DNA of 64,000 nucleotides from Flavobacterium sp. 1 (GCF_002797935.1 NZ_PGER01000001.1:2666001-2730000); one strand, 5' to 3'. Shown: positions 9,360 to 20,600, counted from the first letter of the stretch. Translations and numbers: made by a program. Notes: a model not told the origin generated them from the sequence alone.

Positions 9360-9945
9360 GCTTTTCTTTTTTTCTTTTGACTGCAAAGGTATCCATTTTT
9401 GAGTCAATTCTATTTTTTGCATAAAACAAAATACATTCAAAAAATCATCCTCATTTTATAAAAAAAATCAAAATTGATCGATTTAAGCATAAACACTCGA
9501 TTGATAGTTAAAAAATATTTTTATTCAAAAACGATAAACTTTACCAACACCGATTTTATTATAATTACTTAATAAAACACACTATAAGAACAAGTATTAA
9601 TACTACAAATGATGTTGAAAACACACTTTTTACCAATTAAATTATATATTTAATCGATTATTAAGTAGCTTTGGCATAATTACATCTGGATATATATTTT
9701 AAAGAAACCTCATAAATAAGTTATTAAAAAATAAGATACTTGAAAACATTTTCCAGATCAAAGTAAAAAACAACAGAAGAAGAACTGACAGCAAGCCCAA
9801 TTTTGGATTAGAATTTTTCTGTGTAAAGATTTTATAAAAAACATGAAGAAAATTTGGATTGTGAATAAAATGTATAAAGGTTTTTATTTCTCTTTTACAC
9901 ATGTTATTGTTTGAATTAACGTATTTTAAAAAAATTTCATTATTA
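9360..9945. other. Long AT-rich intergenic region before the TPR kinase
   Basis: About 590 bases between divergent genes. A TAGCTTTG at 9666-9673 fits the -7 consensus TAnnTTTG but lies about 270 bases before the kinase start, so a long leader or an unseen small RNA is possible. A 67-codon reverse ORF here (9699-9902) has no supporting features. Confidence 0.4.
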
Positions 9946-11160
9946 ATGTTTCGAAAGAGTATCTTTTATTTATTTCTTTTTTTAACTATTTGCATCTGTA
10001 AAATTCATGCACAAAATGATAGCAATAAAATTATTGATTCATTAAAAACAGTATTAAAACAAGTAAAAAGCAAATCTCAAAAAACGGCTGTATTAATAAA
10101 ACTTTCCTCCTATTCAGAATATATCGGTCCTGATAAAGCAATCAAATATGCGAAGCAGGGATTAACTTATGCTCAAAAAATAAATGACACCGAAGAGATT
10201 GGTTTAGCCTACACCAATTTAGGCATCGCTTATGAAATAAAATCTGATTATCCCCATGCTTTAGAGAATCTTTATAAAGCTCTTGAAATCAGCGAAAAAA
10301 CGAATGACCTCAAAACACTCACTGCTTTATATAATAATATCGGATTAATTTATATAGACCTTAAAAATTACAAACAAGGTCTTGTTTTTTACAACAAAGC
10401 ATTAAAATTAAGCTATCAAACAAAAAAAGACAGAAATATTTCTCTTCTTTTAAATAATATAGGAGATGTTTATCTGCAACAAAAAGAATACAAAAAAGCA
10501 CTGATTTATTTTTACAAAGCCCTTATAATCAACAAAAAAAATGACGAAACCGCAGGCATTGGCATAAATCTTACCAATATTGGCATTTGCTATATCAACA
10601 TAAAAAATTATGAAAAAGGAATCGAAATGCTGTATAAGTCTATAAACGCTTATAACGACAATTCAAATCTGTATAATACATATAATAATTATGAACTTGG
10701 CCGTGCCTATTACTTAATGTCTCAAGATGAAAAGTATGCAAGCAATAAAAATAAATATCTTGAAAAATCCGTTAACCTCCTTGAGAATGTTTTAGAAAAA
10801 TTCATAAAATACAACTCTTTAAAAGACATCCAAGACACCTATTTTTATCTGTCAAAAGGATATAAAATTAGAGGTAATATTAAATTGGCTTTAGACAGTT
10901 TTGAAAAATATTCAACAATAAAAGATTCAATATTTTCAAAAGACAGCGAAAAAAAATTGGCTAATCTTGAATTTCAAAGAGAAATTGATTTAAGAGACAA
11001 ACAAATAGAGATACAGACTCTTAAAATAAATAGTGATACCCGAAAAGTCTATCTGTTAATTACAACATCTATTTCTGTTGCCATATTATTAGTACTGTTT
11101 TTGTATTTATACATTTCCAAAAGAAAAAACAACGAACTGCTTAAAGAAAAAACACAATAA
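9946..11160 (+). CDS. TPR sensor histidine kinase, N-terminal part (frameshifted)
   Basis: The N-terminal 404 residues of a hybrid TPR/histidine kinase. The ATG at 9946 gives a signal sequence (MFRKSIFYLFLFLTI, cleavage near HAQ); an upstream ATG at 9901 would put 15 non-signal residues first. About six tetratricopeptide repeats (for example IGLAYTNLGIAYEIK and YNNIGLIYIDLKNY) form the periplasmic sensor, followed by one transmembrane helix (VYLLITTSISVAILLVLF) and a short coiled coil. The frame then hits TAA at 11158. One missing A near 11157 separates it from the kinase half in the next frame, so the two are one gene. Confidence 0.85.
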   Translation: MFRKSIFYLFLFLTICICKIHAQNDSNKIIDSLKTVLKQVKSKSQKTAVLIKLSSYSEYIGPDKAIKYAKQGLTYAQKINDTEEIGLAYTNLGIAYEIKSDYPHALENLYKALEISEKTNDLKTLTALYNNIGLIYIDLKNYKQGLVFYNKALKLSYQTKKDRNISLLLNNIGDVYLQQKEYKKALIYFYKALIINKKNDETAGIGINLTNIGICYINIKNYEKGIEMLYKSINAYNDNSNLYNTYNNYELGRAYYLMSQDEKYASNKNKYLEKSVNLLENVLEKFIKYNSLKDIQDTYFYLSKGYKIRGNIKLALDSFEKYSTIKDSIFSKDSEKKLANLEFQREIDLRDKQIEIQTLKINSDTRKVYLLITTSISVAILLVLFLYLYISKRKNNELLKEKTQ

Positions 11161-11864
11161 TTTCTAATATCAATTTACAAAAAGATAAATTTTATTCCAT
11201 TATAGCACATGATCTAAGAGGTCCTTTCAGTGGCTTTCTCGGACTGACAGAATTAATGGCCGAGGATATTGATGACATGAGCAATGAAGAAATAAAATTT
11301 GCCGCATCTAATATGAGAAGCTCAGCAAAAAATCTTTTCAATCTTTTAGAAAATTTATTAGAGTGGACTCGTATGGAACAAAACTCAGTCCCATTTGAAC
11401 CAAAGGAATATCCATTGAAATCTGCTGTTTTAGACAGTATCATCACATTCCACAGTATTACCGAGCAAAAAGAAATAACCATTCATACTGAAATCCCAAG
11501 CAATCTTGTAATATTTTCAGATAAAAATATGTTCCAGGCTGTAATTCGGAACATTGTTTTGAATGCAATAAAGTTTACGCCAAAGAAAGGAACAATCCAC
11601 ATACATGCATTAGAAAATCCTGAGAATATAACCATCACAATTAAAGATTCAGGAATTGGAATGCACCAGGATTTGATTGATGACTTGTTTAAAATAGACA
11701 CAAAAAACAACCGAGTTGGAACCGAAAACGAACCAAGCACAGGTTTAGGCCTAATTTTATGCAAAGAGTTTGTTGAAAAACACAAAGGCCAAATTTGGGC
11801 CGAAAGCGAGGAAGGAAAAGGAAGTACATTCCATATTAGTTTCCCAAAAAAACAAGATGCATAA
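11157..11864 (+). CDS. TPR sensor histidine kinase, C-terminal kinase part (frameshifted)
   Basis: The catalytic half of the preceding gene, in the +1-shifted frame. The open frame starts at the break and runs IISNINLQKDKF into the HisKA phosphoacceptor motif YSIIAHDLRGPF, then the N box (IRNIVLNAIKFTP), G1 box (IKDSGIGM) and G2 box (STGLGLILC), all expected for a functional HATPase_c domain. A downstream in-frame ATG at 11256 would miss the phosphoacceptor His, so independent translation would give a broken enzyme. No adjacent response regulator is present; such kinases often signal to a regulator encoded elsewhere. Confidence 0.85.
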   Translation: MISNINLQKDKFYSIIAHDLRGPFSGFLGLTELMAEDIDDMSNEEIKFAASNMRSSAKNLFNLLENLLEWTRMEQNSVPFEPKEYPLKSAVLDSIITFHSITEQKEITIHTEIPSNLVIFSDKNMFQAVIRNIVLNAIKFTPKKGTIHIHALENPENITITIKDSGIGMHQDLIDDLFKIDTKNNRVGTENEPSTGLGLILCKEFVEKHKGQIWAESEEGKGSTFHISFPKKQDA

Positions 11865-11895
11865 GAATATCTATAAAAAACAGCAGTTCAAAATT

Positions 11896-12495
11896 CTAAA
11901 GCTTTTTGATCAAATTTTCTTTAACCCCGCCAAACCATTCCTCTTTTAGAATACTCAATATAATACTGTCACGGCGTACGTCGCTTTGATACGTTGGCAT
12001 GTTACTGCGCAAAACGCCTTCCACTTTGCATCCAATGCTTTTCATCGCTGCAATACTTCGTTCGTTATTATTATCGGCACGAAATTCCACGCGCTCCATT
12101 CCAAGCGTTTCAAAGGCAAAACACAGTAAAAGATATTTGCAGTGCTTATTAAGTCCTGTTCCTCTAAAATCTTTTCCATACCAAGTATAACCCAGCTGCA
12201 ATGTTTTGAAAGCCAAATTGATATCATAAAAACGAGTGCTGCCGGCATATTTACCTGATTTTTTATCAAATACGATAAAAGGGAATTCCGTTTTATTTTC
12301 TCTGGCTTTTATAGCTATCTGAATATAGTTGATGAGGTTTTCTTTTCCATTCGCGGGAACTAAGGAATAGTACCAAGTTTCGGGTTCATTGAGGGAAATA
12401 TCCAAAAGATTATCAACATCTGTCAAGTCTAAAGGGCGCAGTAAAACGAATTCGTCTTCGAGAATTGTATTTTGGGGAAATTGCGGAGCAGTCAT
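11896..12495 (-). CDS. GNAT-family N-acetyltransferase (RimJ/RimL-like)
   Basis: A 199-residue acetyl-CoA-dependent acetyltransferase. It starts with the typical RimJ/RimL N terminus (LEDEFVLLRPLDLTDVDNLL). The acetyl-CoA loop region reads GKDFRGTGLNKHCKYLLL, and the following strand MERVEFRADNNNERSIAAMKSIG is characteristic of this subgroup. The substrate is not predictable from sequence. It is convergent with the kinase gene (31 bases between stops) and is followed upstream by a shared hairpin terminator region. Confidence 0.88.
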   Translation of the reverse strand: MTAPQFPQNTILEDEFVLLRPLDLTDVDNLLDISLNEPETWYYSLVPANGKENLINYIQIAIKARENKTEFPFIVFDKKSGKYAGSTRFYDINLAFKTLQLGYTWYGKDFRGTGLNKHCKYLLLCFAFETLGMERVEFRADNNNERSIAAMKSIGCKVEGVLRSNMPTYQSDVRRDSIILSILKEEWFGGVKENLIKKL

Positions 12496-12613
12496 TACTT
12501 TTTTAAGCTAATTTATAAAAATGATAAAAAATACAAAAACTTTTCTTTCAAAATATCATTGATGCATTAGCCCGTATTGCTACACCAATTCGCTATCGCT
12601 CAGATGAAATAAA

Positions 12614-12652
12614 AAACCCACAATACAAAATACTATTTTATATTGTGGGTTT
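12614..12652. terminator. Hairpin terminator in gap before the GNAT gene
   Basis: A 12-bp perfect stem (AAACCCACAATA with TATTGTGGGTTT). On the reverse strand it follows the gene at 12685 by about 32 bases, so it most likely terminates that gene and separates it from the GNAT gene. Confidence 0.8.
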
Positions 12653-12684
12653 GAAACATATAGTTGAATTAGTTTCTAAAAAAA

Positions 12685-13041
12685 CTATTCGTTCATTTCA
12701 TCATAACGCACTGGAACTTGAGGATCATACAGCGGACATTTGAATTCTTCCAAAGTATCAGCGAGAAGATTCATCGTTTTACCTTCGGTTCCGTAGCAAT
12801 CAATTTGTATGCTTTGCGGAGTTGTTTTAACGTGAAAAGCACCTTTCCCTTTGGTGTTTTTCCAGCTGTTTTCATCTATTTTTTCCCAACTCGAAAACAC
12901 ACTGTTGATTCTGTTTAAAATAACATCAACAGGAAGTATTTCAAGACCTTCTACTTCTTGTTGCTCTGCCAAAGCTTCATAAACCAAATGATGATTAAGA
13001 TAGATTCCGTCCTGATATTGCCAAAAGAGTAGTTCGTACAT
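12685..13041 (-). CDS. Conserved-looking small hypothetical protein
   Basis: A 118-residue acidic cytoplasmic protein with no signal or membrane segment. It starts MYELLFWQYQDGIYLNHHLVYEAL and contains SWKNTKGKGAFHVKTTPQSIQIDCYG. I cannot name a domain. It lies 86 bases downstream of purM on the same strand, with an AT-rich hairpin-prone gap between them, so co-transcription is possible. Confidence 0.75.
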   Translation of the reverse strand: MYELLFWQYQDGIYLNHHLVYEALAEQQEVEGLEILPVDVILNRINSVFSSWEKIDENSWKNTKGKGAFHVKTTPQSIQIDCYGTEGKTMNLLADTLEEFKCPLYDPQVPVRYDEMNE

Positions 13042-13127
13042 TTTGAAAAAGTTTAATTGTTTAAATCATTTAATCGTATAAATGATTAAACCTTTAAACG
13101 ATTCAACCAAAAACGATTCAACAACCT

Positions 13128-14306
13128 TTAATATTCGAAAGTACCGTATTCGCTGGTGATTGTTAATTTCTTAGCATCAGAAGCTTCTACCCTGCCGACA
13201 ATCTGTGCATTGACATTGAAAGATTTTGAAATATCAATAATATCTTGAGCAATAGCTTCCGGCACATATATTTCCATTCTGTGTCCGCAGTTGAATACTT
13301 GATACATTTCTTTCCAATCCGTTTTTGACTGCTCTTGAATCAATTGAAACAAAGGTGGCACTGGAAATAAATTATCTTTTATAATATGCAGATTTTGAAC
13401 AAAATGCAAAATTTTTGTCTGAGCTCCTCCGCTGCAGTGCACCATTCCGTGCACCTCCTGTGAAGTATATTTATCTAAAATTTTCTTGATGATTGGTGCA
13501 TACGTTCTTGTTGGAGAAAGCACTAATTGTCCGGCATCGATCGGTGAATTTTCAACAGCATCCGTCAATTGCACCTGCCCTGAATAGATAAGTTCACTTG
13601 GAACAGCTGCATCAAAGCTTTCCGGATACTTAGCTGCCAAATATTTTCCGAAAACGTCATGACGTGCCGATGTCAATCCGTTGCTTCCCATTCCGCCATT
13701 ATAGCTTTTTTCGTAAGTCGCTTGGCCAAAAGAAGCCAACCCAACAATAACATCTCCCGCTTTTATATTGGCATTATCAATTACTTTGGAACGCTTCATC
13801 CTTGCCGTTACGGTAGAATCTACGATGATGGTTCTTACAAGATCACCAACATCGGCAGTTTCGCCTCCTGTTGAGTGAATCGTTACACCAAAAGAATCCA
13901 ATTCTTTTATCAGTTCTTCGGTTCCATTTATAATAGCCGATAAAACTTCGCCTGGAATAACATTTTTGTTTCTGCCAATGGTTGAAGAAAGCAAAATATT
14001 ATCGGTAGCGCCTACACACAATAAATCATCTATGTTCATGATTAAAGCATCTTGAGCAATACCTTTCCAAACCGAAATATCTCCAGTTTCTTTCCAATAC
14101 ATATAAGCCAACGAGGATTTTGTCCCTGCTCCATCAGCATGCATTATCAGGCAATAATCTTCGTCCTGTGTCAAATAATCAGGAACAATTTTACAAAATG
14201 CCTGTGGAAATAAACCTTTGTCAATATTTTTAATAGCGTTATGCACATCTTCTTTGGATGCCGAAACACCACGCTGTGCATATCTTTTTGAAGTATCTGA
14301 ACTCAT
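13128..14306 (-). CDS. purM: Phosphoribosylformylglycinamidine cyclo-ligase (AIR synthase)
   Basis: A 392-residue PurM-family enzyme; AIR synthase closes the imidazole ring in step five of purine synthesis using ATP. Visible are the N-terminal segment RYAQRGVSASKEDV, the ATP-binding region LIMHADGAGTKS and MNIDDLLCVGA, and the HSTGGETADVGDLV motif. The chain is somewhat longer than the E. coli enzyme (about 345), as in the Bacteroidota form. The C-terminal domain includes FNCGHRMEIYVPE. Together with guaA, pyrF and purU it adds to the nucleotide genes scattered through the window, but it is not in an operon with them. Confidence 0.9.
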   Translation of the reverse strand: MSSDTSKRYAQRGVSASKEDVHNAIKNIDKGLFPQAFCKIVPDYLTQDEDYCLIMHADGAGTKSSLAYMYWKETGDISVWKGIAQDALIMNIDDLLCVGATDNILLSSTIGRNKNVIPGEVLSAIINGTEELIKELDSFGVTIHSTGGETADVGDLVRTIIVDSTVTARMKRSKVIDNANIKAGDVIVGLASFGQATYEKSYNGGMGSNGLTSARHDVFGKYLAAKYPESFDAAVPSELIYSGQVQLTDAVENSPIDAGQLVLSPTRTYAPIIKKILDKYTSQEVHGMVHCSGGAQTKILHFVQNLHIIKDNLFPVPPLFQLIQEQSKTDWKEMYQVFNCGHRMEIYVPEAIAQDIIDISKSFNVNAQIVGRVEASDAKKLTITSEYGTFEY

Positions 14307-14434
14307 TTTCTAGTTGTGTGTATGTGGGCAAAGATAATTTTAATGTGACAATTATACAATTAAATTTCAATGGCAAAAATCAATAGCAATGGAAATATCA
14401 ATGAAAAAATTAATGGCAATGTCAATTTTGTAAA

Positions 14435-14498
14435 ATCTCAATTCTGAATCTCAATTCTGAATCTTAATTCTTAATTCTCAAATCTTAATTCTTTAATT
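14435..14498. repeat. Degenerate tandem repeat, about 13-bp unit
   Basis: Tandem copies of a unit close to ATCTCAATTCTGA that decay into TCTTAATTCTTAA. It lies in the purM-OmpA gap together with a second degenerate series of AATGGCAA/ATCAATG words at 14370-14425. It looks like slippage-generated intergenic sequence. Confidence 0.65.
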
Positions 14499-14502
14499 AC
14501 TC

Positions 14503-15387
14503 CTAATTTGCAATAATTTCAATTTCAACGCGGCGGTTTGCTTCTCTTTCGGCTTCGTTTTTTTCAGGCAAAGGATACAATGGTTTTGTACTGGCGAAAC
14601 CAACAAAAGTCATTCGGCTTTTTTCAATTCCATTAAACTCTAAAAATTTATAAATGGCTTTAGCTCTTTGGGTACTCAAGTCCCGAAAATCTTTTTGCAC
14701 ACAGCAAATATGTCCTTGTATTTGTATTTTTAAATCTGGGACATTTTTCATCACCGTCAGCAATTCATACATTACTGATCTGGATTGGGGCATAATGGCA
14801 AAAGTATCAACAAAAAAATTCATATTTTCTAACTTGAGCTTTTCACCAACATTAGCCACACTCACTTTTTTCATAAAAACGGTATCCACTTTTATATTAA
14901 CCGTTGAACCGTCCGGATTTTCATAAACATAAGTATCCGAGAATTTAATATTTGGTTTTTTCTTCTCTACGACAGCTTCTTTCTTCTCTGCTATTATTTT
15001 CTCTTCATTTACAAAATCTTTTGGCTGAATATAATACAAAGTAACTTTTCTGTTTTCAGCTTTAATGGGAGATAAAGAATGTAATTTCCCAAAACTTCTT
15101 GTTTTAAAATCCTCCCTGATTTTTACTTTATTTTTAATGATATTGAATACATAATCGATTCTTTTTTTTGCCAAAGTATCATTATACCCAACAGTTCCTT
15201 CTTCATCGCAAAAACCGTACGCTCCAACCACTTTAACTTCTGTGTTCGAAAACAGCCATTGGTTTAACTTCAATAATTCTGTCTTTTTCAATACAAATTT
15301 ATTGCTGTCAAAAAAAAAGGAAACTTGTTCTTGAGCAATGGCAGAAGAAGCTACAAAATACAATAGCAGTGAGATATAAAATTTCAT
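14503..15387 (-). CDS. OmpA-family envelope protein
   Basis: A 294-residue exported protein with a signal peptide (MKFYISLLLYFVASSAIA, cleavage before QEQ). Two OmpA-like regions are visible. A degenerate N-terminal one (about 22-125) has FFFDSNKFVLKKTELLKL. A better C-terminal one (about 185-294) has MNFFVDTFAIMPQSRSVM, IQGHICCVQ and STQRAKAIYKFL, ending RRVEIEI. The C-terminal OmpA fold normally binds peptidoglycan. The cysteine pair in the GHICC segment is unusual. It stands between purM and the reductase gene on the same strand. Confidence 0.86.
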   Translation of the reverse strand: MKFYISLLLYFVASSAIAQEQVSFFFDSNKFVLKKTELLKLNQWLFSNTEVKVVGAYGFCDEEGTVGYNDTLAKKRIDYVFNIIKNKVKIREDFKTRSFGKLHSLSPIKAENRKVTLYYIQPKDFVNEEKIIAEKKEAVVEKKKPNIKFSDTYVYENPDGSTVNIKVDTVFMKKVSVANVGEKLKLENMNFFVDTFAIMPQSRSVMYELLTVMKNVPDLKIQIQGHICCVQKDFRDLSTQRAKAIYKFLEFNGIEKSRMTFVGFASTKPLYPLPEKNEAEREANRRVEIEIIAN

Positions 15388-15467
15388 GGTTTGGGGAATT
15401 TATTTCCTCAAATTTACGATAAAACTTAATCTGTTTACGGCAACTGAAAATTAAAATAAGAACTAAA

Positions 15468-16592
15468 TTAAACATTCACATCCTTAAAATTGTGCAATTT
15501 AGCATATCGAATCAATTGGGTAAAGATTTCATCATTAAATAATGGAATTTCAAGAATAGAATTCAACAGCTTAGTATTAAACTGTTTGGCACTAGACACA
15601 AGATAAGGTTTGAGATGTTTACCAATACTCTCGTAATACAATTTCTCAGTAGTGTTTTGATATTCAAACTCTGGAGAATCTGGAATTATTGTATAATTAG
15701 AATAACCAACTTCTTTCATAATCAATTTCAATCCCTTCACTAAATTTAAACTATTGTGGCTGACAATATTAAGCTGCTGAATATCATCTCTTCTAAAAAC
15801 AGATACTATCACTTTGGCTACATAATCGACTGGAATGATATTTAAACCTGACATTTGACCAATTGTAAAACGTACATTTTCCTGCTCGGTTTTTCTTTGA
15901 GCCGCAAAATAAAAAAATTTAGCCAACAGATAGAAAACCATATATTTGGAAATAAAATATTTATTCTCGTCTCCCAGCATTTTTCCGCAAATAACACTTG
16001 GCCGCAGTATTTGATAAGGTAATCCTAAAGCTTCACATCTTTTGGCAACAAATTTCTCCGAATGAAACTTGGCATTTTCATACGCATTGCGGTGTTTTGG
16101 AACAAAATCAAGATTATGAAAATCATTATCCACAATTCCTGAACGCTCACCTGAAGAAAAAGCTGTCCCTATGTAAATGAATTTTTTTATGAAATGATGA
16201 AAATTTTCCAAAATGCTTTTGGTAATCTTGGTGTTTTCTTCAAATATTTTTTCTCGATGTTCCTCATCAGTCGATAAATTAACATATCCAGCCGAATGAA
16301 TAAAATAAGTCCCTTCAAGATTATCTGAAAAAGTTTCCTGCACCAAATCTAAATCGGAATCGACAATCTCAATGTATTCATCTAACTTTTTAAGTCCAAT
16401 GTCTCTTAAAAATTTAGGTGTATAACTGCTCGAAAGCAATTCATTTATCCTGTCCAAAGCTGTTCTTTTTTTCCTGCTTCTGGAAATCAAGATGAGCTTA
16501 CCTTCAATTGACTCTTTTATGAACAGCTCAAGAATTTCATACATAATGTAAGACCCCAATACGCCAGTTGCGCCTGTAAGTATTATTTTCAT
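15468..16592 (-). CDS. NAD(P)-dependent reductase, extended SDR / fatty acyl-CoA reductase-like
   Basis: A 374-residue Rossmann-fold protein. The ATG at 16592 places the dinucleotide-binding motif at the start (MKIILTGATGVLGSY); an upstream ATG at 16655 adds 21 atypical residues and is disfavoured. Later motifs are YFIHSAGYVNLS, the catalytic-type YENAKFHSEKFV (Tyr and Lys of the SDR YxxxK motif) and LPYQILRPSVICG. The overall pattern is that of the NAD_binding_4 / thioester-reductase group, which reduces acyl thioesters or modifies lipids. The actual substrate is unknown. No acyl-carrier or adenylation domain is fused. Confidence 0.82.
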   Translation of the reverse strand: MKIILTGATGVLGSYIMYEILELFIKESIEGKLILISRSRKKRTALDRINELLSSSYTPKFLRDIGLKKLDEYIEIVDSDLDLVQETFSDNLEGTYFIHSAGYVNLSTDEEHREKIFEENTKITKSILENFHHFIKKFIYIGTAFSSGERSGIVDNDFHNLDFVPKHRNAYENAKFHSEKFVAKRCEALGLPYQILRPSVICGKMLGDENKYFISKYMVFYLLAKFFYFAAQRKTEQENVRFTIGQMSGLNIIPVDYVAKVIVSVFRRDDIQQLNIVSHNSLNLVKGLKLIMKEVGYSNYTIIPDSPEFEYQNTTEKLYYESIGKHLKPYLVSSAKQFNTKLLNSILEIPLFNDEIFTQLIRYAKLHNFKDVNV

Positions 16593-17600
16593 CGTAAGTG
16601 TTATTTTTAAGTGATAACAAAAGCCGATTAATTGACTACGATAAAAAAGGGGCAATGGAAATAAAAATTACTGATGATCAATTAATAAAAACAATCTCAC
16701 ATCTAAAAGTTTAGTAAAGTTAAGTCTTTTTTTTCCTCTTAACTATCACTTTTGCCAAAATTTCAACCCAAACATCAATCCTTTATGATATAAAAACCTT
16801 TAAAATATTTTGTTTTTAATCAACGCTTTCTGAGATAATTTCAGTTGCATTTTTACCCTTTTAAAAAGTCGTTTTTAAGACAAATCGTTGCTTATTTTTA
16901 GCAGAAATATTATTTTCATTAATTATACCTAAAAATATTGATTTTTTTATACTTTTTATAAAAAAAATTAATACGTATTTAGTTGACAATTAGTAAGTTA
17001 TGTTAATTTTTTAATTTAAAATGCATCTCATAATCGTGTACGCTTATTCGTATTTAGGATGTATTTTATCGATTTTTCTTTAACTTACATCGTTCTTTTT
17101 ACTATTTATAAGGCATCGTTTTTAAAATTAATTAATTTTACACAGTCACTTTTAAGGTGATTTAGCTGTCCTGAGTAATGGCTAAAATTAAAATAAGCGA
17201 ATTTGGTTTTACACTTCAGTATTTTATTTTGAAGTTTGTCATTGAGCTGAATATTGTATTTTCTCTAAAGGTACATTTTCAATTTTTTAATCTATTCTAA
17301 GCATTTCTTTTTTTATGTTTTTTTTGGAATTAAAAGTTCCCTTTTTTAAACTTATTTTTCTAGTAAAAGAATCTAATTATTGTTCCCCGCAATAAGATGT
17401 CTTTTGACTGCCCGACTGTACACTTCATATATGAAGCCGTATTTATTTCCCTAATTAAAAGTTACTGCCTGACAGGTCCGTTTCTTTTACATTTTCCTAA
17501 CCAAAAATCTTCACTATGAAACAACATTCATTGGTTTCCCGCAAACCCTATTTCTACTGAGTCTTTTCTTATTGATACTATGGTCTAAAACCGTATTGAT
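16593..17600. other. One-kilobase leader region of the giant adhesin gene
   Basis: About 1 kb of very AT-rich DNA without an ORF, between two divergent genes. Short recurring words such as CGTTTTTAA (about 16870 and 17115) are visible, but there is no clear -7 box near the adhesin start. A long untranslated leader or an unseen small RNA could lie here. Confidence 0.45.
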
Positions 17601-20600
17601 ATGAAAAAAATTATTTTTTTTACGATAAAAAGCATGCAAAAATTTTGCATTTCTTTTTCCTGTTTCCTCAAAACAGGCATTTCAAAATTTAGCTTCACAA
17701 TTCCTTTAAATCAGCCATTAAAACTATGGCCTATCCATTGGCGTCAAAGCCTTTCCCTGCCTATAGTTTTTTTAGTAATTCTCATGAACAGTTACACTGC
17801 TGTACATGCACAAAACATTAAAGGAATTATCCCAGTCGTATCACCTGCTGCAGGAGATGCAATTGATGGAGATTTTTGGGCTCATCAGCCCATAGGAACT
17901 AATTTTGAAAAAGTTGGTGATTTGTTTGACGATCGATATAATCCTGGCAGTCCAGCTTATGATCCCAATAATCCAACTAATATGCACAACATCAATCATG
18001 GATTGATTGATCCTGTTACAGGTAATGTCGTATACAAACCAAATCCTGTTACAGACCCTCCTACTCCTCAGAGTATTCCCGTGACCTATCAAATAAAAGA
18101 TCGTTATACAGATGATCTTACGATATTCACGCTTTCCAATAAAATAAACGACAATCCTAACACCTATACATGGGGTCCTGGATCATCTCCAAACAAAAAT
18201 GAAATCCAAAATTGCGGGGCTCATTTTAGTTATGGTGATCCAGCTATAAAAGGCGGTGTAACAAATGCAACTGGTAACTTTATCAGTCCTTCACCCCCTG
18301 GAGGAGTTTCGGGATCAGCAACTGATTTATGGTGTATGTTTGCAGGTGACCGTCAGGTAACCAATGGTAGCAGTTACATCGATTTTGAATTTCTGCAAGC
18401 TCCCTTAACTATGACAGGCGCTACTTATGGCCCTCCTGATCCCTTTACAGGTGTAGCTCCAATCACTGGAGGCAGCGGTGTATTTCATACCGCAGCGCCT
18501 GATGCAACTGGTGGCCGTACCCCTGGCGACATATTGATTACCATTGAGTTTACCCAAGGTGGTGGTGATGCAAATGTTGTAATTCGACAATGGAAACTAG
18601 TTGGTTCAGCTTACGAATATGTTGTTATTCCCAACACAGTTTTTCCTGGATTAATTTTTTGTACCAATAATAATGTAACCACTACAGTTCCATTTGATGC
18701 TTTTGGAGTTAATCCTGGTGTATATGCACCAAATCAATGGGCTGAAGGAGCCATAAATCTTACTCAGGTATTGACATACTTAAATAATCCGTGTACTTCA
18801 ATCAGCACGCTGTTTATTCGAACCAGATCCTCTGGAAGCTCATCTCAATCTGAATTAAAAGATTTCCCTGGAGCACCTATTCAATTGAATTTGGATTTCA
18901 GACCAAGCCCACCAACTACAACTGGCGCAACAGTTTGCGGTCCAGGCCCAGTGCAAGTAAATCTTTCAGCCAGTGGCTGTCCTGGAGGAACACTAAAATG
19001 GTATGATGCAGCTACAGCTGGCACAAAAGTAAATGAGGGACTCACCTATAGCCCAACCATTTCTGCAACTACCAGTTATTGGGTAAGCTGTACCAGTGCT
19101 TCAGGTTGCGAAGGCCCGAGAACTCAAGTTACAGCAACTGTAAATACTGTAAATCCAGGCGTAATAGCTGGAAATCAAACACTCTGTACTCCATTTGACC
19201 CTGCAGCATTTACCAATACTACACCGGGAAGCGGTAGCGCAGGAGGCGAGATTACTTATCAATGGCAAATTAGCACAACAGGCTGTGATGGCACTTGGGC
19301 AAACATCCAAGGAGCCACATCTGCAACTTATGATGCGGGTGCAGTAGCTGTGATAACTAATTTCCGAAGAGTAGCAACTGCAACACTCAATGGCGTTACT
19401 TGTTCTGCAAACAGCAACTGTTTGATAGTAACTCCAAACCCTATAACTCCTGGAGCAATTGCTGGAGACCAAATCGGATGTTCACCATTTGATGCGGCTG
19501 CATTTACCAGCACTACACCGGGAAGCTCTACAGGAGCTGGAGTAATCTCTTACCAATGGCAAATTAGCACAACAGGCTGTGACGGCACTTGGGCAAATAT
19601 CCAAGGAGCGACATCTGCAACTTATGATGCGCCATCGGTAACTGCCATAACTAATTTCCGAAGAGTCGCTACTTCAACGCTCAACGGTGTTGCCTGTTCT
19701 GCAAACAGTAATTGTTTGACAGTGACTCCAACCGGAATAGTTCCGGGTGAAATTGCCGGAAGCCAAACTCTTTGTTCTCCTTTTGATCCTGCAGCATTTA
19801 CCAGTGTTACACCTGGTTCTGACCATGGTACAATTACTTACCAATGGCAAAGCAGTACTAATGGAACAACTTTCACTAACATACTTGGTGCGACATCACC
19901 AACTTATGATGCACCTGCCGTGGCCGTTAAAACTTGGTTCCGAAGAGTCGCTTCTTCTGATGTGGGCTGTTCTGGAAACAGTAATGTTTTGGCAGTAACG
20001 CCAAACGATATTGCTCCGGGAGCAATCGCTGGTGACCAAACTCTCTGTACTCCTTTTGACCCTGCAGCATTTACCAATACTACACCGGGAAGCACTGCAA
20101 ACGGAGGCGTAATCTCTTATCAATGGCAATGGAGCACAACTGGATGTGACGGTACTTGGGCAAATATCCAAGGTGCAACATCTGCAACTTATGATGCGGG
20201 TGCAGTAGCTATGATTACCAATTTCCGAAGAGTAGCAACTTCAACGCTCAATGGCGTTGCCTGTTCTGCAAACAGCAACTGTTTGACAGTAACTCCAAAT
20301 GCTATAAGTCCAGGAGCAATCGCTGGAGACCAAATCGGATGTTCCCCATTTGATGCGGCAGCATTTACCAGCACTACACCAGGAAGCTCTACAGGAGCAG
20401 GAGTAATCTCTTACCAATGGCAATGGAGTACCAATGGCTGTGACGGCACTTGGGCAAATATCCAAGGAGCAACATCTGCCACTTATGATGCGCCATCGGT
20501 ATCTGTTACAACTAATTTCCGAAGAGTCGCTACTTCAACGCTCAACGGTGTTGCCTGTTCTGCAAACAGCAATTGTTTGACAGTGACTCCAACCGGAATA

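Noticed and set aside
9699..9902. 67-codon reverse ORF with one hydrophobic stretch
   Set aside because: AT-rich chance ORF in the kinase leader; no neighbour or motif support.
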